DNA of 64,000 nucleotides from Nigrospora sphaerica (Eukaryota; Ascomycota; Sordariomycetes; Amphisphaeriales; Apiosporaceae): contig JAGVVL010000022.1 of assembly GCA_018287875.1 (NCBI GenBank), positions 3,162,001 to 3,226,000 on the forward strand, given 5' to 3'. The translations under genes were made by a program, and so were the position numbers. Under the pieces are notes generated by a model. It did no database searches and was not told the origin of the DNA. It saw nothing but the letters and a program-made list of their open reading frames with translations. Of the stretch, positions 33,961-44,964 are shown in pieces (the stretch's first letter is position 1; the number at the start of each line of letters is the position of its first letter).

Positions 33961-36327
33961 CGAGGCAAGCGAGGCAAGCGAGTCTCGGCGCAGCTGGCGA
34001 TGAAGGGAACACACGGACCGGCAGGATTGGTCGGAAAAGCAGCGACGACTCTCTCCGCTTCGCAGCAGGTGGCCGGCTGCCCGAGTGGGCGGGTGGGTTG
34101 CTGGTGACCCATGATGTCGGAATAGGAGGTCCACATCTTGAAGGGTGGATTGTTGACCCACAGCGCGTGTCCCTGTTCGACCAGCGTGCTCAGGAATGCG
34201 CAGTACAGGCCCTCGGTTAGTGGTATGCGTAATCCGTGAGCATCTGCGTGTTGCTGATAACGCATGCCCTCGTTGCGGCTGTCTGTACCTGTACAACATA
34301 AGCCAGGACGCACTCAAGGAGTGAGGGCATATACATACATAGACTTTAGCGATTTTAAAATGTAGCGAGATATCATACACGGGGCACTGACTGGATGGAG
34401 CCCACGGCCGGCGGGGAGAGGCGTGAAAGTGGCAGCCGGGAGGGCAGCTGGACAGGCAGCAAACAGGTTTGACAGGCTCCTGGTTGACAAAGGGTCTAGG
34501 CCCTTGATTCACGAGACGCGCTCGGCAAGCCGATCGGCAAAAACTGCTTCTTGAACTGTATGTACCTATTTACCTAGGGACCTCGCTGGTCCGAAGTGTA
34601 CGGGCAGACGAGGTAGGTGGACGAGTACGCCGTGTGCCGGGGAGGGGGAGCAGATGGGGTTCTGGTGGCCCCCGCGGCCCTCGCCTCGCGCTGTCCATAT
34701 CCGTATGGTGACAACGCGTCACTGCTGCACGATGCAGGAGCGCCGTTTTGCCGCGTCGCGGTCTGGTGTCCCGCCGCCCGCCGTCGGGAAGGCGCCAACG
34801 CCATCTCATGTAGCTAGTCCTGTGGGCATTTGTGGGCTCCGACTGGCTGGCTGCACGCAGCAGTGGATTGGAGGCGATGGATGCCGCCGCTATTGTTGTC
34901 GAACATGCACTCCACGCATCTGTCGGCCTGGGCGCTGGCCAGAACGGCTGGCTTGCCACTTTCTCAGCCTCCAGCAGGGCTGTTCAGAAGTAGGTACGAG
35001 ATGGGGCCACGCTGCCACTCATGCTCCTTTAGACCCGGCCAGCCAAGGGAAGGGGGTCAGCGACTCGGTACACGTTGCTGTCCACCCCATGGCCGACCGT
35101 AGTATGTCAGCATGTGTGGGAGTCGCGCGCATATCCACGTGCGTGGTGATATCGGCTTTCGCTATCGGCATAGGTAGAAACTTGCTGTAACGTATTAGTC
35201 AATGCGGTCGTTTCCAGACAGGCGTCGGTCACCAGCGAAATGTCGACAGCCTCGAGACGAGAGCCTCTCGGGTCTAGCTTGCCCTGCCCGGCAAAGAAAA
35301 TGAGGCAGCCAATAAGTCGAGGTCGGAGCGGAGATACGGCGCTTCCCAGCCAATGGTACGGAGGCCTATAATGCAGGGCCCAGCCATGGGCCATGGCACT
35401 GAGAGGGAATGGTTGCACGGCCTCTATCGCCCTTTCAATATGTTTCCGGCTCAGGTGGCAGGCTGACAGCCTCTACACCAGCTCAGGTAGTATGCCCAGT
35501 ATGTACCCGTACGGATTTGCCTCAGGGTGCTGGCGTCGGGGTGGACTCCGCAGCTCTGCATTTGCATTAGCTGCAACTGGCTCTTTGATCCAGGAGGAGA
35601 CAACGTGGCCGACCATTTAGCACCGCGAATCTGCTCCGTACGTATGGAGTTCTGCGGAGTTCGTACGCTTGGTGCTGTTGCCGCTCGCTTTTCTAAATTG
35701 CGGACGCCCGCACGTCTTGCCACCGAGGGGGTGTTATGGGATACTTACACAAGCACGGGGTTGGCCAGGGGTCCCTCGAGACCGCCCGTCTCCGGGTCTG
35801 CTTGCATTTGCGCAACAAAGAGCCAGACGATGATGGGACGGGAGGGTCATGCTGGTGGCGGTGGTGGTCGTTCCAGCCTCCTGCAGTGCGAGCACCCGCT
35901 GCAGCACTGCTGCTTGCATTAGTTGCAGGCACGTCGACGCAAATTTGGCCGTCTTGGGGCTCTCGTCAAACGTCTAACGCTGACGAACAACACAAAGGCG
36001 CATACACACACCCACGGGGACGCCGGACGCTGGCAAGCTAGAAGCACACACGCACATCACACACACGCACACCTACATCTCTCCATTCCATCTTCGGTGT
36101 CCGTTGTTCATCGTTTCGCCCCGCATCAGCCGTCAGAAGCAACCCTGCGATGGGGGCCAGAGTGGCATGGGTGATGACAAGCTCCCGTGGGGACATGATC
36201 GAGATGCCAAGGTGGCTTGATTGGCGCGTCGATAAGTCCCTTCCTTGCCTTCCTCCCTCCAGCTTCCAAGCCTCTCCCATCCCGTACATGCCGCCCGTCT
36301 CACCGCCAACAGCCCCCCCCTGGAGGT

Positions 36328-36357
36328 TGCTGCTGCCACTGCTGCTGCTACTGCTGC
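36328..36357. repeat. Interrupted TGC triplet tract
   Basis: About ten TGC units interrupted by CAC and TAC, in non-coding sequence. Confidence 0.75.
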
Positions 36358-36783
36358 TTTTCGCCTTATGTTGGTGTGCGCGTGTGTGCGCGCGAGAATT
36401 CGCACGTCGGTCCGGTAATCTCATGTGCCTATCTAGCCGTCCCATCTTGACCGGCCTGCCCTGATTCGAGCCTGGCTTGGCCGGTGGCCCTGGCACTGGT
36501 ACGCAGGCTGTCCGGATTTCTGTGCCTCCCAAACAGTGGCTCGTCCGCCTCCACCATCGTGACCCGGCCAATTATGGTGGTGAGGAGGACGATCCGCCCA
36601 TCTCGGCAGTCGTTCCCACGTTCCGCGTGCGCCGCTGCCGGCGCTGCAGTCGTATCCATTCTCTCCCATCTCGCCCACAGAGCCCACCCAAGGCCACCCC
36701 GAAGAAGGGACCGGGCGGGGCGCGTCTGTTTCTGTTGCTGCTTGCTTGCTTACGAAGTACTGCTTGCCTGCGATGTACTACTT

Positions 36784-36823
36784 GCTGCTGCTGCTGCTGC
36801 TGCTGCTGCTACAACTACAACTA
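36784..36823. repeat. (GCT)9 tract followed by ACAACT units
   Basis: Nine pure GCT/CTG units (36784-36810) run into ACAACT-like units (36811-36823). The tract is pure and therefore likely polymorphic. Confidence 0.85.
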
Positions 36824-37586
36824 CTTCCTCCACCTCTTACCGTGTTGGTACGTCAAACGACTGGGGGGATCCATGCAGCGTCGCCGGTGTGGATTTCGTT
36901 TTGCATCAGCATTCGAGACGGGCTCGCAAGGCATCGGCGCAAACCCACATTCCCAGTAAAACCAGACCAGCCGACCTGCCCGTCGATGCCAATCCAAGTC
37001 CGGCCCAACCCAATGCAATGCCAATGTCCCTGCCCCCATGTCCATGCCCATCCATGCCCATGTTCCCTACCGATCCATCCATCCCATGCTAATGCCACCC
37101 GCTGCGCGCGCTTCCATCCCTACTGATATACCCGCAAGTGAGGCTAACCATCTGTGCTGTGATCACGCTCGACTCCGGTTCCTTGGGACTTGACTTTCTG
37201 TCGTTTCCGTGTCTAGCCAGCCGGTCCACTACTCGCCTCTCCCGCCTCTCCGTTGCTCGGTCGCAAGGGTATCCGTGTTTCTTTTCTTTGCCCTGCCTTT
37301 GCCCCCCCCCCCCGGCTGGTGTCTTGGACGGTCGGTAGTCAGCGAGCGGTACACCGACCATTGTCTGTCTTCCTCTCTCCTACCCTGCCTATCCTTCCCC
37401 GTCCCGTCTTGATTCACGGACCCTCCTCCTACGATGTCTGTGACCTCGCCGTAATGCGGCATCGTCATTCCGTCTGTGCCCCCCCCCGTTGCTCCTAGCT
37501 CCCCCTCTTCTGCCCGCCCGCCCGTCGGGCAGCCTCTCTGTCTTCCCTTTTCTTCTCCCCATCTACCTTGCCGCCAACTATGCTCC

Positions 37587-38819
37587 ATGGCCAGATTTCT
37601 TCTCGGAGGGGCCGCCATGTCGCGGTCGTCAAGTGCCTCCTCCTCGCTTGCCGATGACAGGGTTTTGGGCTACCGCGCGCTCGCCGGAAGAGGCAAACGC
37701 TACTCGGAGGACGACGACTGGCACGTTTCATCCCGTCCGGGGGGTTCGCCGCTGCAGCAGTGGAAACGGCCGCGATTGAGCCACTACCACCCATCGGACC
37801 GTCCGGCCTTTTTTGTGATCCGAGAAGCCGTCTCGCCACGCTGGGACGACTCAGACTGTGCGTCCTTTGACGCCGGCCAGCCGCCGAGAGGTTGGGCACC
37901 GCTCGTCGACGATTTCGACAGTGCGTCACTGGCCAGTCGCTTCGAACGCAATGCTCCAGACCTTCTGCAGCCGCCGGCCATGGAGCGCACCTCGTCGGGC
38001 TTGTCCATCACGCTCGACGACGGGGCCTACGAGTCCCCGGGCCACGACCTGGAGGACACCGATGACACCGCCGCCGACAAGGTCGAGAGGCACTTTGCCA
38101 AGCACCGCCGGCGGGGGCGCGATTCCAAGACGGAGCGCGTGCTGAGGAGCTTGATCAACCCCAAGTCACGCGCCGCCGACTTTGACCTGGACAACGAGGC
38201 TCTTGAAAGCATCTTTTACGCTGTCAACGAGATATTCTTTTACGGCTGTCTGAAGGGGCGGGTGCGCTGGGACTGGTCTGACGCTTTCGACACGCGATAC
38301 CACAGCCGCATCGTGGGGACGACGGCGCTGCGGGAGGCCACGGAGGGGGGCTACGAGACCCTCATTGTCCTGTCGCAACACTACCTGCAGGACAAGCGGT
38401 ACAACCGGCGGCTGCTCATCTCTACCTTTATCCACGAGCTCATCCACAGCTATCTGTTCGTCCAGTGCGGCTTCAAAGCACGGCGCAGCGGGGGGCATAC
38501 AGAGGGCTTCCACCGCATCGCGCGGCTGATCGACGAATGGGCCGGCCCGCATACATTATTCCTCGGCAACATCGAGGCTGACCTCGATTCCTTCCGGCAC
38601 GACGGCGACGACCTTGTGCGCGGCGGCAACTACGGCAGCAACCACAGCAGCCACAACCCTAGCGACTGCGATATGCGCGACCATCGGCACTACGGCCAAA
38701 CCGAGCTCAACTTGCCGTTTGCTTTTCATACGTTTGCGGAGGGAGCATCGGGCCTCTGCGGCAGGCTGGGTCCGTCCCCCTTCGGCTATGCTTCTCGAGA
38801 AGCGCCTATCACGTTTTAA
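37587..38819 (+). CDS. SprT-like zinc metalloprotease domain protein
   Basis: Single exon, 410 residues from the ATG at 37587 (MARFLLGG); a second in-frame ATG lies at 37617. The N-terminal half is Ser/acidic-rich and probably disordered. The C-terminal half has the SprT-like pattern: LESIFYAVNEIFFYGCLKGR, a VRWDW strand, then STFIHELIHSYLF with the zinc-binding HExxH (about residue 285) and a downstream third ligand in GGHTEGFHRIARLIDEW. The family includes Spartan and Wss1-type proteases that cut DNA-protein crosslinks, and GCNA; related fungal SprT-like proteins are mostly unstudied. No SHP, UBZ or PIP motif was recognised, so a DNA-repair role is inference. Confidence 0.85.
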   Translation: MARFLLGGAAMSRSSSASSSLADDRVLGYRALAGRGKRYSEDDDWHVSSRPGGSPLQQWKRPRLSHYHPSDRPAFFVIREAVSPRWDDSDCASFDAGQPPRGWAPLVDDFDSASLASRFERNAPDLLQPPAMERTSSGLSITLDDGAYESPGHDLEDTDDTAADKVERHFAKHRRRGRDSKTERVLRSLINPKSRAADFDLDNEALESIFYAVNEIFFYGCLKGRVRWDWSDAFDTRYHSRIVGTTALREATEGGYETLIVLSQHYLQDKRYNRRLLISTFIHELIHSYLFVQCGFKARRSGGHTEGFHRIARLIDEWAGPHTLFLGNIEADLDSFRHDGDDLVRGGNYGSNHSSHNPSDCDMRDHRHYGQTELNLPFAFHTFAEGASGLCGRLGPSPFGYASREAPITF

Positions 38820-40852
38820 TAACCAGAGCGCGGTCCTTATTTTTGGTCGGAGTTTGCAGCATGGCGACGGCGTTTTGACACAAATTTTCATGCCGGGCTT
38901 GGCTTCGGGGCGTCGCATACAACACAGATCTGGACAAATTCATCGCGTACTCGGGGGCATCATTGAGGGTTCAGAAGGCACGGTGTTCGGCTTTCCGGAC
39001 GTGTATATAGACATCAACTTCAACTGGGTGTGCCCGGCGGGCGAGGCCCTTCGCGCCGGAGCGCCGGCTGATCGCGTTATTACTTTCGCTTCGCAGATGT
39101 CCTTTCATAGTATATCGAAAAAAAGAAACTCTCCACTATTCCCCGGGCCCTGCCGCCGGGGGTGCTGCGCCGACGCCTCCCTGGGTTCACCACACCATCA
39201 CACCATTACACCACCCTCCAGCATCCGACGTCCCTGCATGTGGTCGATCGAGCAACAACTCCGGCCTGCCCTCCCGCTCCCAGGCCTGCCTCGGGCGAGC
39301 GACAACGGGGCACACACAAAACCAAAGCGAACCGGGCCTCGCTTCGGGCAAATGCTCTCGGGAGATACGAAAGGCACCGGCAGGAGCGGGACGGGTAGTG
39401 GGGGGAACCGAGTCGCCCCTGCGAAAGGAGGGGGGTGAGAGCGAGGCAGCCGGTCGGCTGGGTGTCGCGGACAGCACCAGTGGGCGACAATGGGCCCTAA
39501 CCGTCAACCCTACATTATACTGCTACAGTAACCATGACGGGAAAGGAAGGGGGGTATTCCGGAGCGCCGGCCTCTTTCCGGCCGCCCCCAGTTGGCCGGC
39601 CCCCGGGATATGTCCTTGCCTGTCGAAGCGCGCCTGGCCGGGGGTACTGGTATCGTCGGGCCCTGACCGTGGGGGGCAAGGTCCCGGGGGCATTGGAAAA
39701 AGAACCCCCCGGGAAGGAGGGGAAGAAGTCGCATTGGCTGTACCGACCGTCCGTACGACCGTTTCCCCCCCCCTTCCCTTTCGGCCTGGTACGAGACGGG
39801 GGTGGACCCTGGAGCGAAGGAGGGGGGCCGAAGACGGACTTTGGGGCCCAGGGACCCGGATCGTCCATTTTTGCTTCCGCGCGACGGGGGAACCCGTGGC
39901 CGCCGCGTAAGAGGGAGTAGGACCGACAAGGTTTACGGGGGCCATAAATAGAGAGGTTCGTCTGGCCCTCGGTTCTTTTGGCGGGGAGGGGCTTCGCTCT
40001 CCCAATCTCTCCCCCCCCACCCCACGCCCGGGGAGCGGGATCCGGCCGGGGTCCACACGGGGGACGCGGAAATCCCAAACATTCGGTTCTTTTTCGGTTT
40101 CCGACTCTCGGGGCGCGTGCGTGACAGGGCGTCTCGTCGGAACTCTACAGCAGGAAAAAAAGAAAAAAAAAAAAAAAACCGGCACTCTTACGCGCCGTGG
40201 ACTACGGGGAATCGTTCCCCCCTTGGGGAAGAGCGGGAGACCTGGCGGGAGTTTCGGCCTGGGCGCCTTCTGGAAAAGGGGGTGGCCAACCGGCGTGGTG
40301 GTCCCCCGGGGGGGGCGTTTCAGCCAGCCTCTCGGTGTTGAAATATCCCGGGAGCCAGGTAGGGGATACCTTGACGTGACGTTCCATCGGACTCGCCGTC
40401 TCCGGAACCTCCCGCGGATCGGATTGTGATAAGGATGGTGGTTCGATGACGCTTGCCGACATTGCCATGGTTGTTGACGAAAGTACGCGGCTTTTGGGGG
40501 CTGGCTGGCTGGTGGCAGGGGTTGCCAAGTTTCGACTGGGAGCCTTCGTTTGACGCAGGGATAGCCCTGCCTCTCACAAAGCATCGATGCTGTCACGCGT
40601 GAATCGCCTCATCCAATATATGAAAAAGGTGCTAAAAGGAGATGGGTTCGTTCCAGTCCGTCATGCGGACGAGGTCTTATCGAAGCTGCGTACAGTCTCG
40701 CACTGTTTAGCGTTGCCAAAGCGATACTATGACGGTGCAGACCGCCTCACTCCGACTCCTGATGGAATCATTTCGAATCTATCTCCAAGATGGTGTGCAG
40801 CTGCCCAGCTTCGGCTCGATCAGTCCCACGTCAAGGCGACAAAAATAGTATA
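38820..40852. other. Intergenic between convergent genes, with anomalous GC-run stretch
   Basis: About 2 kb between SprT-like and GH76 3' ends. From about 39400 to 40350 the sequence is packed with runs of four or more G or C, is nearly stop-free in several frames on both strands, and ends near an A-rich tract at 40154-40178. The remaining parts look ordinary. No frame in it resembles a known protein. Confidence 0.55.
40154..40178 (+). repeat. A-rich tract (A8 G A16)
   Basis: Eight A, one G, then sixteen A on the + strand at the right part of the anomalous GC-run stretch. It could be a simple repeat or the remnant of a poly(A) tail of an inserted retro-copied sequence; target-site duplications were not found by eye. 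Confidence 0.8.
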
Positions 40853-42166
40853 TCAACGCTGAGCAACAGCCAGGGTTGGGGCATCGAAAACCAGCAGGCT
40901 CTGTATGACTTCTAAGGCACTGAGGACCGTCCCAAAGTCCGAAAGGCCATCATACGCGCCGGTATACCATTGCATGCCGCACGTCGTGTTCACGAGGCCA
41001 TTGCAGCTGGCGGCCGCCGCAGTGGCACTGGCTGTGAGAAGTTCCACGATGGTGCTGCGTACGCTCGGGACGAGGACGGCCGTCTTGCCCATCCACCGGC
41101 TGAGACTCGACTTGAAGGCCGTTTGGTCCGTGGAGCATGAGGCCGTCTTCTCACAAATCTGCTCGTACATGACGTTCGTGGCGTTGGGAAACGGGGTGAA
41201 AAAGGTGTTGCGGGCCGTGTGGACAAAGCCCTGGACTATTTCCTCCCACCTGGCGTCGCCGGCCGTGTAGGCGTACATGTGGGCAGCACCGTGCATATAG
41301 GAGGCGATATTGTACGACCACTCCATGGTGTTGACGGAGGAGCAATTGCTGCCATTCTCATCGCCTGTGCCGTCGTACACGTGGTAGTCGGGGCTGACTA
41401 ATCCGACATCGTAAGACCAGTCCCAGATCTTGGTTGCCCAGTCGGCAAACGTCTGGTTGCCTGTGTACCGCGCAAGACGCGCAGCCACCTGAAAGAAGCC
41501 TCCGTTCGTGACGGCGTTCTTGTAGGCTGGTGCTCGGGTTAGCTAAGACGCGTCCGAGGCAAGAGATGATGGCATGTCATCCAAAGGGAGCATACTGTAA
41601 CCTGAAGCGCTCGGATTGAACTGCCATTTCAGTCCACCCCCGCAAGTTTTGGCATCGGCAAGCCATCGGTCGACATAAAGCTCGAACGCGTTGGTGCTGA
41701 CGGCGAGCCACGAGTTGGCGCAGTCACTGGTGCCGTCGGTGGAACTCTTGACCTTGCAAGGAAGAGCCGTGAAGTTGTACTCAGTGGCCGTCAGGGCGTT
41801 GTACACCCAGTAAGCCTGGTCGTCGTTGGCCTCCCAGTTTGCTTGCTGGGCCGGCATGAAATCGAAGTTGTCGCCGAGGTTCCTAGCCAGCGCATCGAGG
41901 AGGTCGGCCTGGTAGGTCGTGTCTTGGGTGTAGACGGTGTAGTCGAGCAATCCGTTCCATCCATTGCCCGACAGCCACCAGAACCACGGCTGGGGCTGGT
42001 TGAACTGGCCGGCGGTGGAGTTGGGGTTGTGGTAGACGTAGATGCCCTCGGCGGCCTTGGCCGCCGCCTCTTTGATGCACGTCTTGTTAGTGACGGCCAA
42101 CTCCAGCCCGGCCACGGCCGACAGCAGCGTCGAGCCAACGACGAGGCGGCCGTTGAACACCCGCAT
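40853..42166 (-). CDS. Glycoside hydrolase family 76 (Dfg5/Dcw1-like mannanase)
   Basis: Two exons, 42166-41596 and 41526-40853, in phase (SASGYT|YKNAVTNGGFF), 414 residues. Signal peptide: LVVGSTLLSAVAGLEL. The GH76 core is clear: PWFWWLSGNGWNGLLDYT, then WEANDDQAYWVYNALTATE with the paired catalytic-site Asp residues, then CGGGLKWQF and VNTMEWSYNIASYMHGAAHM. GH76 enzymes act on alpha-1,6-mannan; Dfg5 and Dcw1 process GPI-anchored wall proteins. Yeast Dfg5/Dcw1 end in a GPI signal. This protein ends LVFDAPTLAVAQR soon after the fold with no hydrophobic tail, so it is predicted to be secreted or wall-soluble. Several Asn-x-Ser/Thr sites and Cys residues fit extracellular location. Confidence 0.92.
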
Positions 42167-44964
42167 CCTGGGCACCGGGGGAATCCAGTGGCGTTGAAGC
42201 GAAAGACGGTGGTCCCGAACCTGTAGATGGGGACGCGGGCGTGGTGTCCTGGTGTCGGAGAGATGCGGGCAGTAGACCACCGAGGGGAAATAGCATTACT
42301 GTATCCCAAGTCCGGACTGCCAGGGCCATTCCTCTCCGCCTTTGTCTACCTCCGCATACGGCCGGCGGGAATGCGCATAGGGGAGAGGGAGAGGTGGGGA
42401 CTGGCGGGTTGATATTGAATGCGCTTGCTATCAAACAAGCCGTCGTCGCCGCGGCCGAGCCTTCCACGGATACAGGCACATCCCTTCCAGGCACTTCCGT
42501 CTAAAGATTCTCCGCTCGCAGCCGAGAGAACCTCCAGTTCCACTTTCCCCTGAACAGCAGCGGGGAAGAGCCGGGGGAAATGGGGGACTTGCTGAGGGGT
42601 AATACCTACTTCCCGTCGGCCGGAGATACGGCCCTGCATCGGGTCGCCATCAGTGGGCAGGTGGAAACCATGGCCGCTGTGCGGAGGCACCCCAAGTACG
42701 GGGCCAACGATCGACACCTCGTTCGGTACGCTTAATGGATAGCAGGGTCTCGTCGTATCCGTGGTGCCTTGTTCGTCTGTCGGGCGTCGAGCCGCCTGTG
42801 TGCATGTTTGGCCATGCACTAGGTCGGATTTGCATCGTGCATCGGCGCTCCGACGGGTTGCTGCCGCACACGAGCAAGCCTCCGAGTCGCCACCATCATC
42901 CATTGCCCACACCGACGCCGAAGCCTGCCCAAGCTGCGTCCTGCATTGTCAGGGCACTGCCTCCACAGTCATTACGACCCGGCGTATGACGATGCCAGAG
43001 AACGGCAACCAAGGCGCCATGGAACTTGGGCCGAGTGGCAGGTTCCGCTCGCAAAGGAACAGAAACCACAAGGTTAAACAGCAACGACGAACTAGGTACC
43101 AGCTACCCGGCCATGGATGGGCCAGGTCATTGCCCCAAACCAGGTCAGCTGACTCGGGGGGCTGCATGTCCACGAGTCGCGAGGCTTGAATACCTACTTC
43201 GTTGGCGACGTTGGGTCGTATTGTCCCGCCGACGCGATCCGAGAAAACCATAGTATGAGGCACCGTGAACCCTACATCTATGGAACCGGACATGACGGTT
43301 CATCACGCCCCAGCTACACCCCCGAAGCGGTAATTGCTAGCCGTACGGCAGTGTGATTGACGCGCCTCACCCGCTTTCGTCACAGTGTCAAGTATCCAGC
43401 AAGGCCGATAATTACCCAGGCTAAACTAATACCACTCAGCCTAATTAGAGCCCTGGCTCAAACCGCGTTGGGTTCCTATAGCTTGGTCACCCACTCATGA
43501 GTTACTCCCCCTTCGCACCCTTGTCCGCCCGTTCAATACCTATACAAACATAGAGTCATGGCCTCGTTGGACCGTCACCCACACATCCTCCAGCGCTTAG
43601 ACAGTAACCATTTCGAGAGCCTGCGAACCACGTGTTGGTCTCAGATCGTCCCAGCACCGAATCAACCGCCCGCGAATGTAGCGCCTCTTCAAGGGATTCG
43701 GCTTTCGATCGGCGCGGCCAGGCACAGTAGGGTCTCATCCCGTAACAAAGTTCCGGAGGGCAAGGGTCAGAATGAAGTTTGATACACTCATGTAGGACCT
43801 TGGGGTGGAGATGGCGGCAAGCGGCCCTCGAAGCGCCGTGAGCCCTACTTGGAAAAAAGGCCCAGGCCGGTATTTTCGGCAGCAACGGGTCGCGTATCCA
43901 TCCATTCTTGCCGCATCTGTCGACGAAAGACGGCAGATGCTCGCAGGTTGCTCGGACTGCGTGAAAAGGATTCCCCGTCGCGTCTTAGGTCAGGAGCTGA
44001 GTTGTTAGAGCCATGAACAGGAGAAAGCGAAATCTGCTTTCGCCGCTTGCATGCTCATTTCCACGAGCCCTCAGGCTCTATACCATGCGGACTCTCCATG
44101 GACACGAAATCGAGGCCCCCGCACCGAGCTGGCCACGAAAACGCAGCCTGTGCCGAAGCATTCTCTTCCTCAGTGCCATGCTACGACTGTGAAAAAATGA
44201 CCAGGACCGACATTGACAGATACACACTCGAACGAGCCGTTTTGTGGGGTCTAACGCCCCTTGGCCCCCATGTAAGACACTTCTCTTGCGAAGCTGGATG
44301 GAGGTGGTGTCGAAAAGAAAGGCGAAAATTATGAATAAGTCAAGCGAACACCTGACCTTACATTTCAAATTTACTTCATGGCCTTTCTCTTGTCCGACTT
44401 GTCCCCAGTGCCATTCCAGCAATCGAGGGCGGTTCAAGAGCCGATATCCTACAAGGCAGACTCGGTTCTCCCTTGAGTACTCTCTCGGGTATCAGTATCG
44501 AAAGGTGGGGAGTTAGGTTGCCGAAACAAGACATGAGCGGCAGGGCATCCTCTTTCGTACGTTTACGAGCCGACTTCCCGAGGAACAACGCTGTTAAAGA
44601 GCATGATCAAACTGGATGCAATGAATATCCGAAGCCGGCCAGTGTTTATAATATTACGAGGCCCCTCGACTTCTAGGGGATCTAGGTAAAGAGTCGAGTA
44701 TTTTGGAACCCTCTCAAGCAAAGCATTTCGCAATCAAAAACTGCCGCCTTATAATCATAACTGTCGTGTAGCCCCATAAGTCTTCACCGCCAACCCGTGC
44801 AGCTGGGATGGTACGAGGTTCAGCTCGCCCTCGTCCCTGCGCAGCCCGGGGGAAGATGCCAAGCAACGACGCAAGTGCTGAAATCAAGAGCCAGCGGCGC
44901 CCTCAGCACCCTGTACCAACCCGCCAGGCCCTTTCGCTTGCGGGATGGCTGGCCATGTTCCCCT
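42167..44964. other. Intergenic, no gene seen
   Basis: About 2.8 kb: promoter side of the GH76 gene and 3' side of Chk1. Frames are short and motif-free, and base composition becomes more balanced after about 43300. Nothing else is supportable. Confidence 0.55.

Larger units (their letters stand above)
33961..37586. other. 3.6 kb intergenic with triplet repeats
   Basis: No supportable gene. Frames up to about 200 residues are low-complexity and have equally long partners on the other strand. The region holds CTG/TGC triplet tracts (36328 and 36784), CA-rich text (about 36000-36075) and a C/T-rich stretch of several hundred bases before the SprT-like gene, which is probably a long promoter/5' UTR. 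Confidence 0.55.

Noticed and set aside
37010..37085. CCATG/CCAATG-rich repetitive text, considered as a minisatellite
   Set aside because: Units vary in length and spacing; no regular period could be established.
39523..40596. 357-residue minus-strand frame in the GC-run stretch
   Set aside because: Low-complexity Pro/Arg/Gly sequence, with long open frames also on the other strand; crosses the poly-A tract as a Phe run, no domain.
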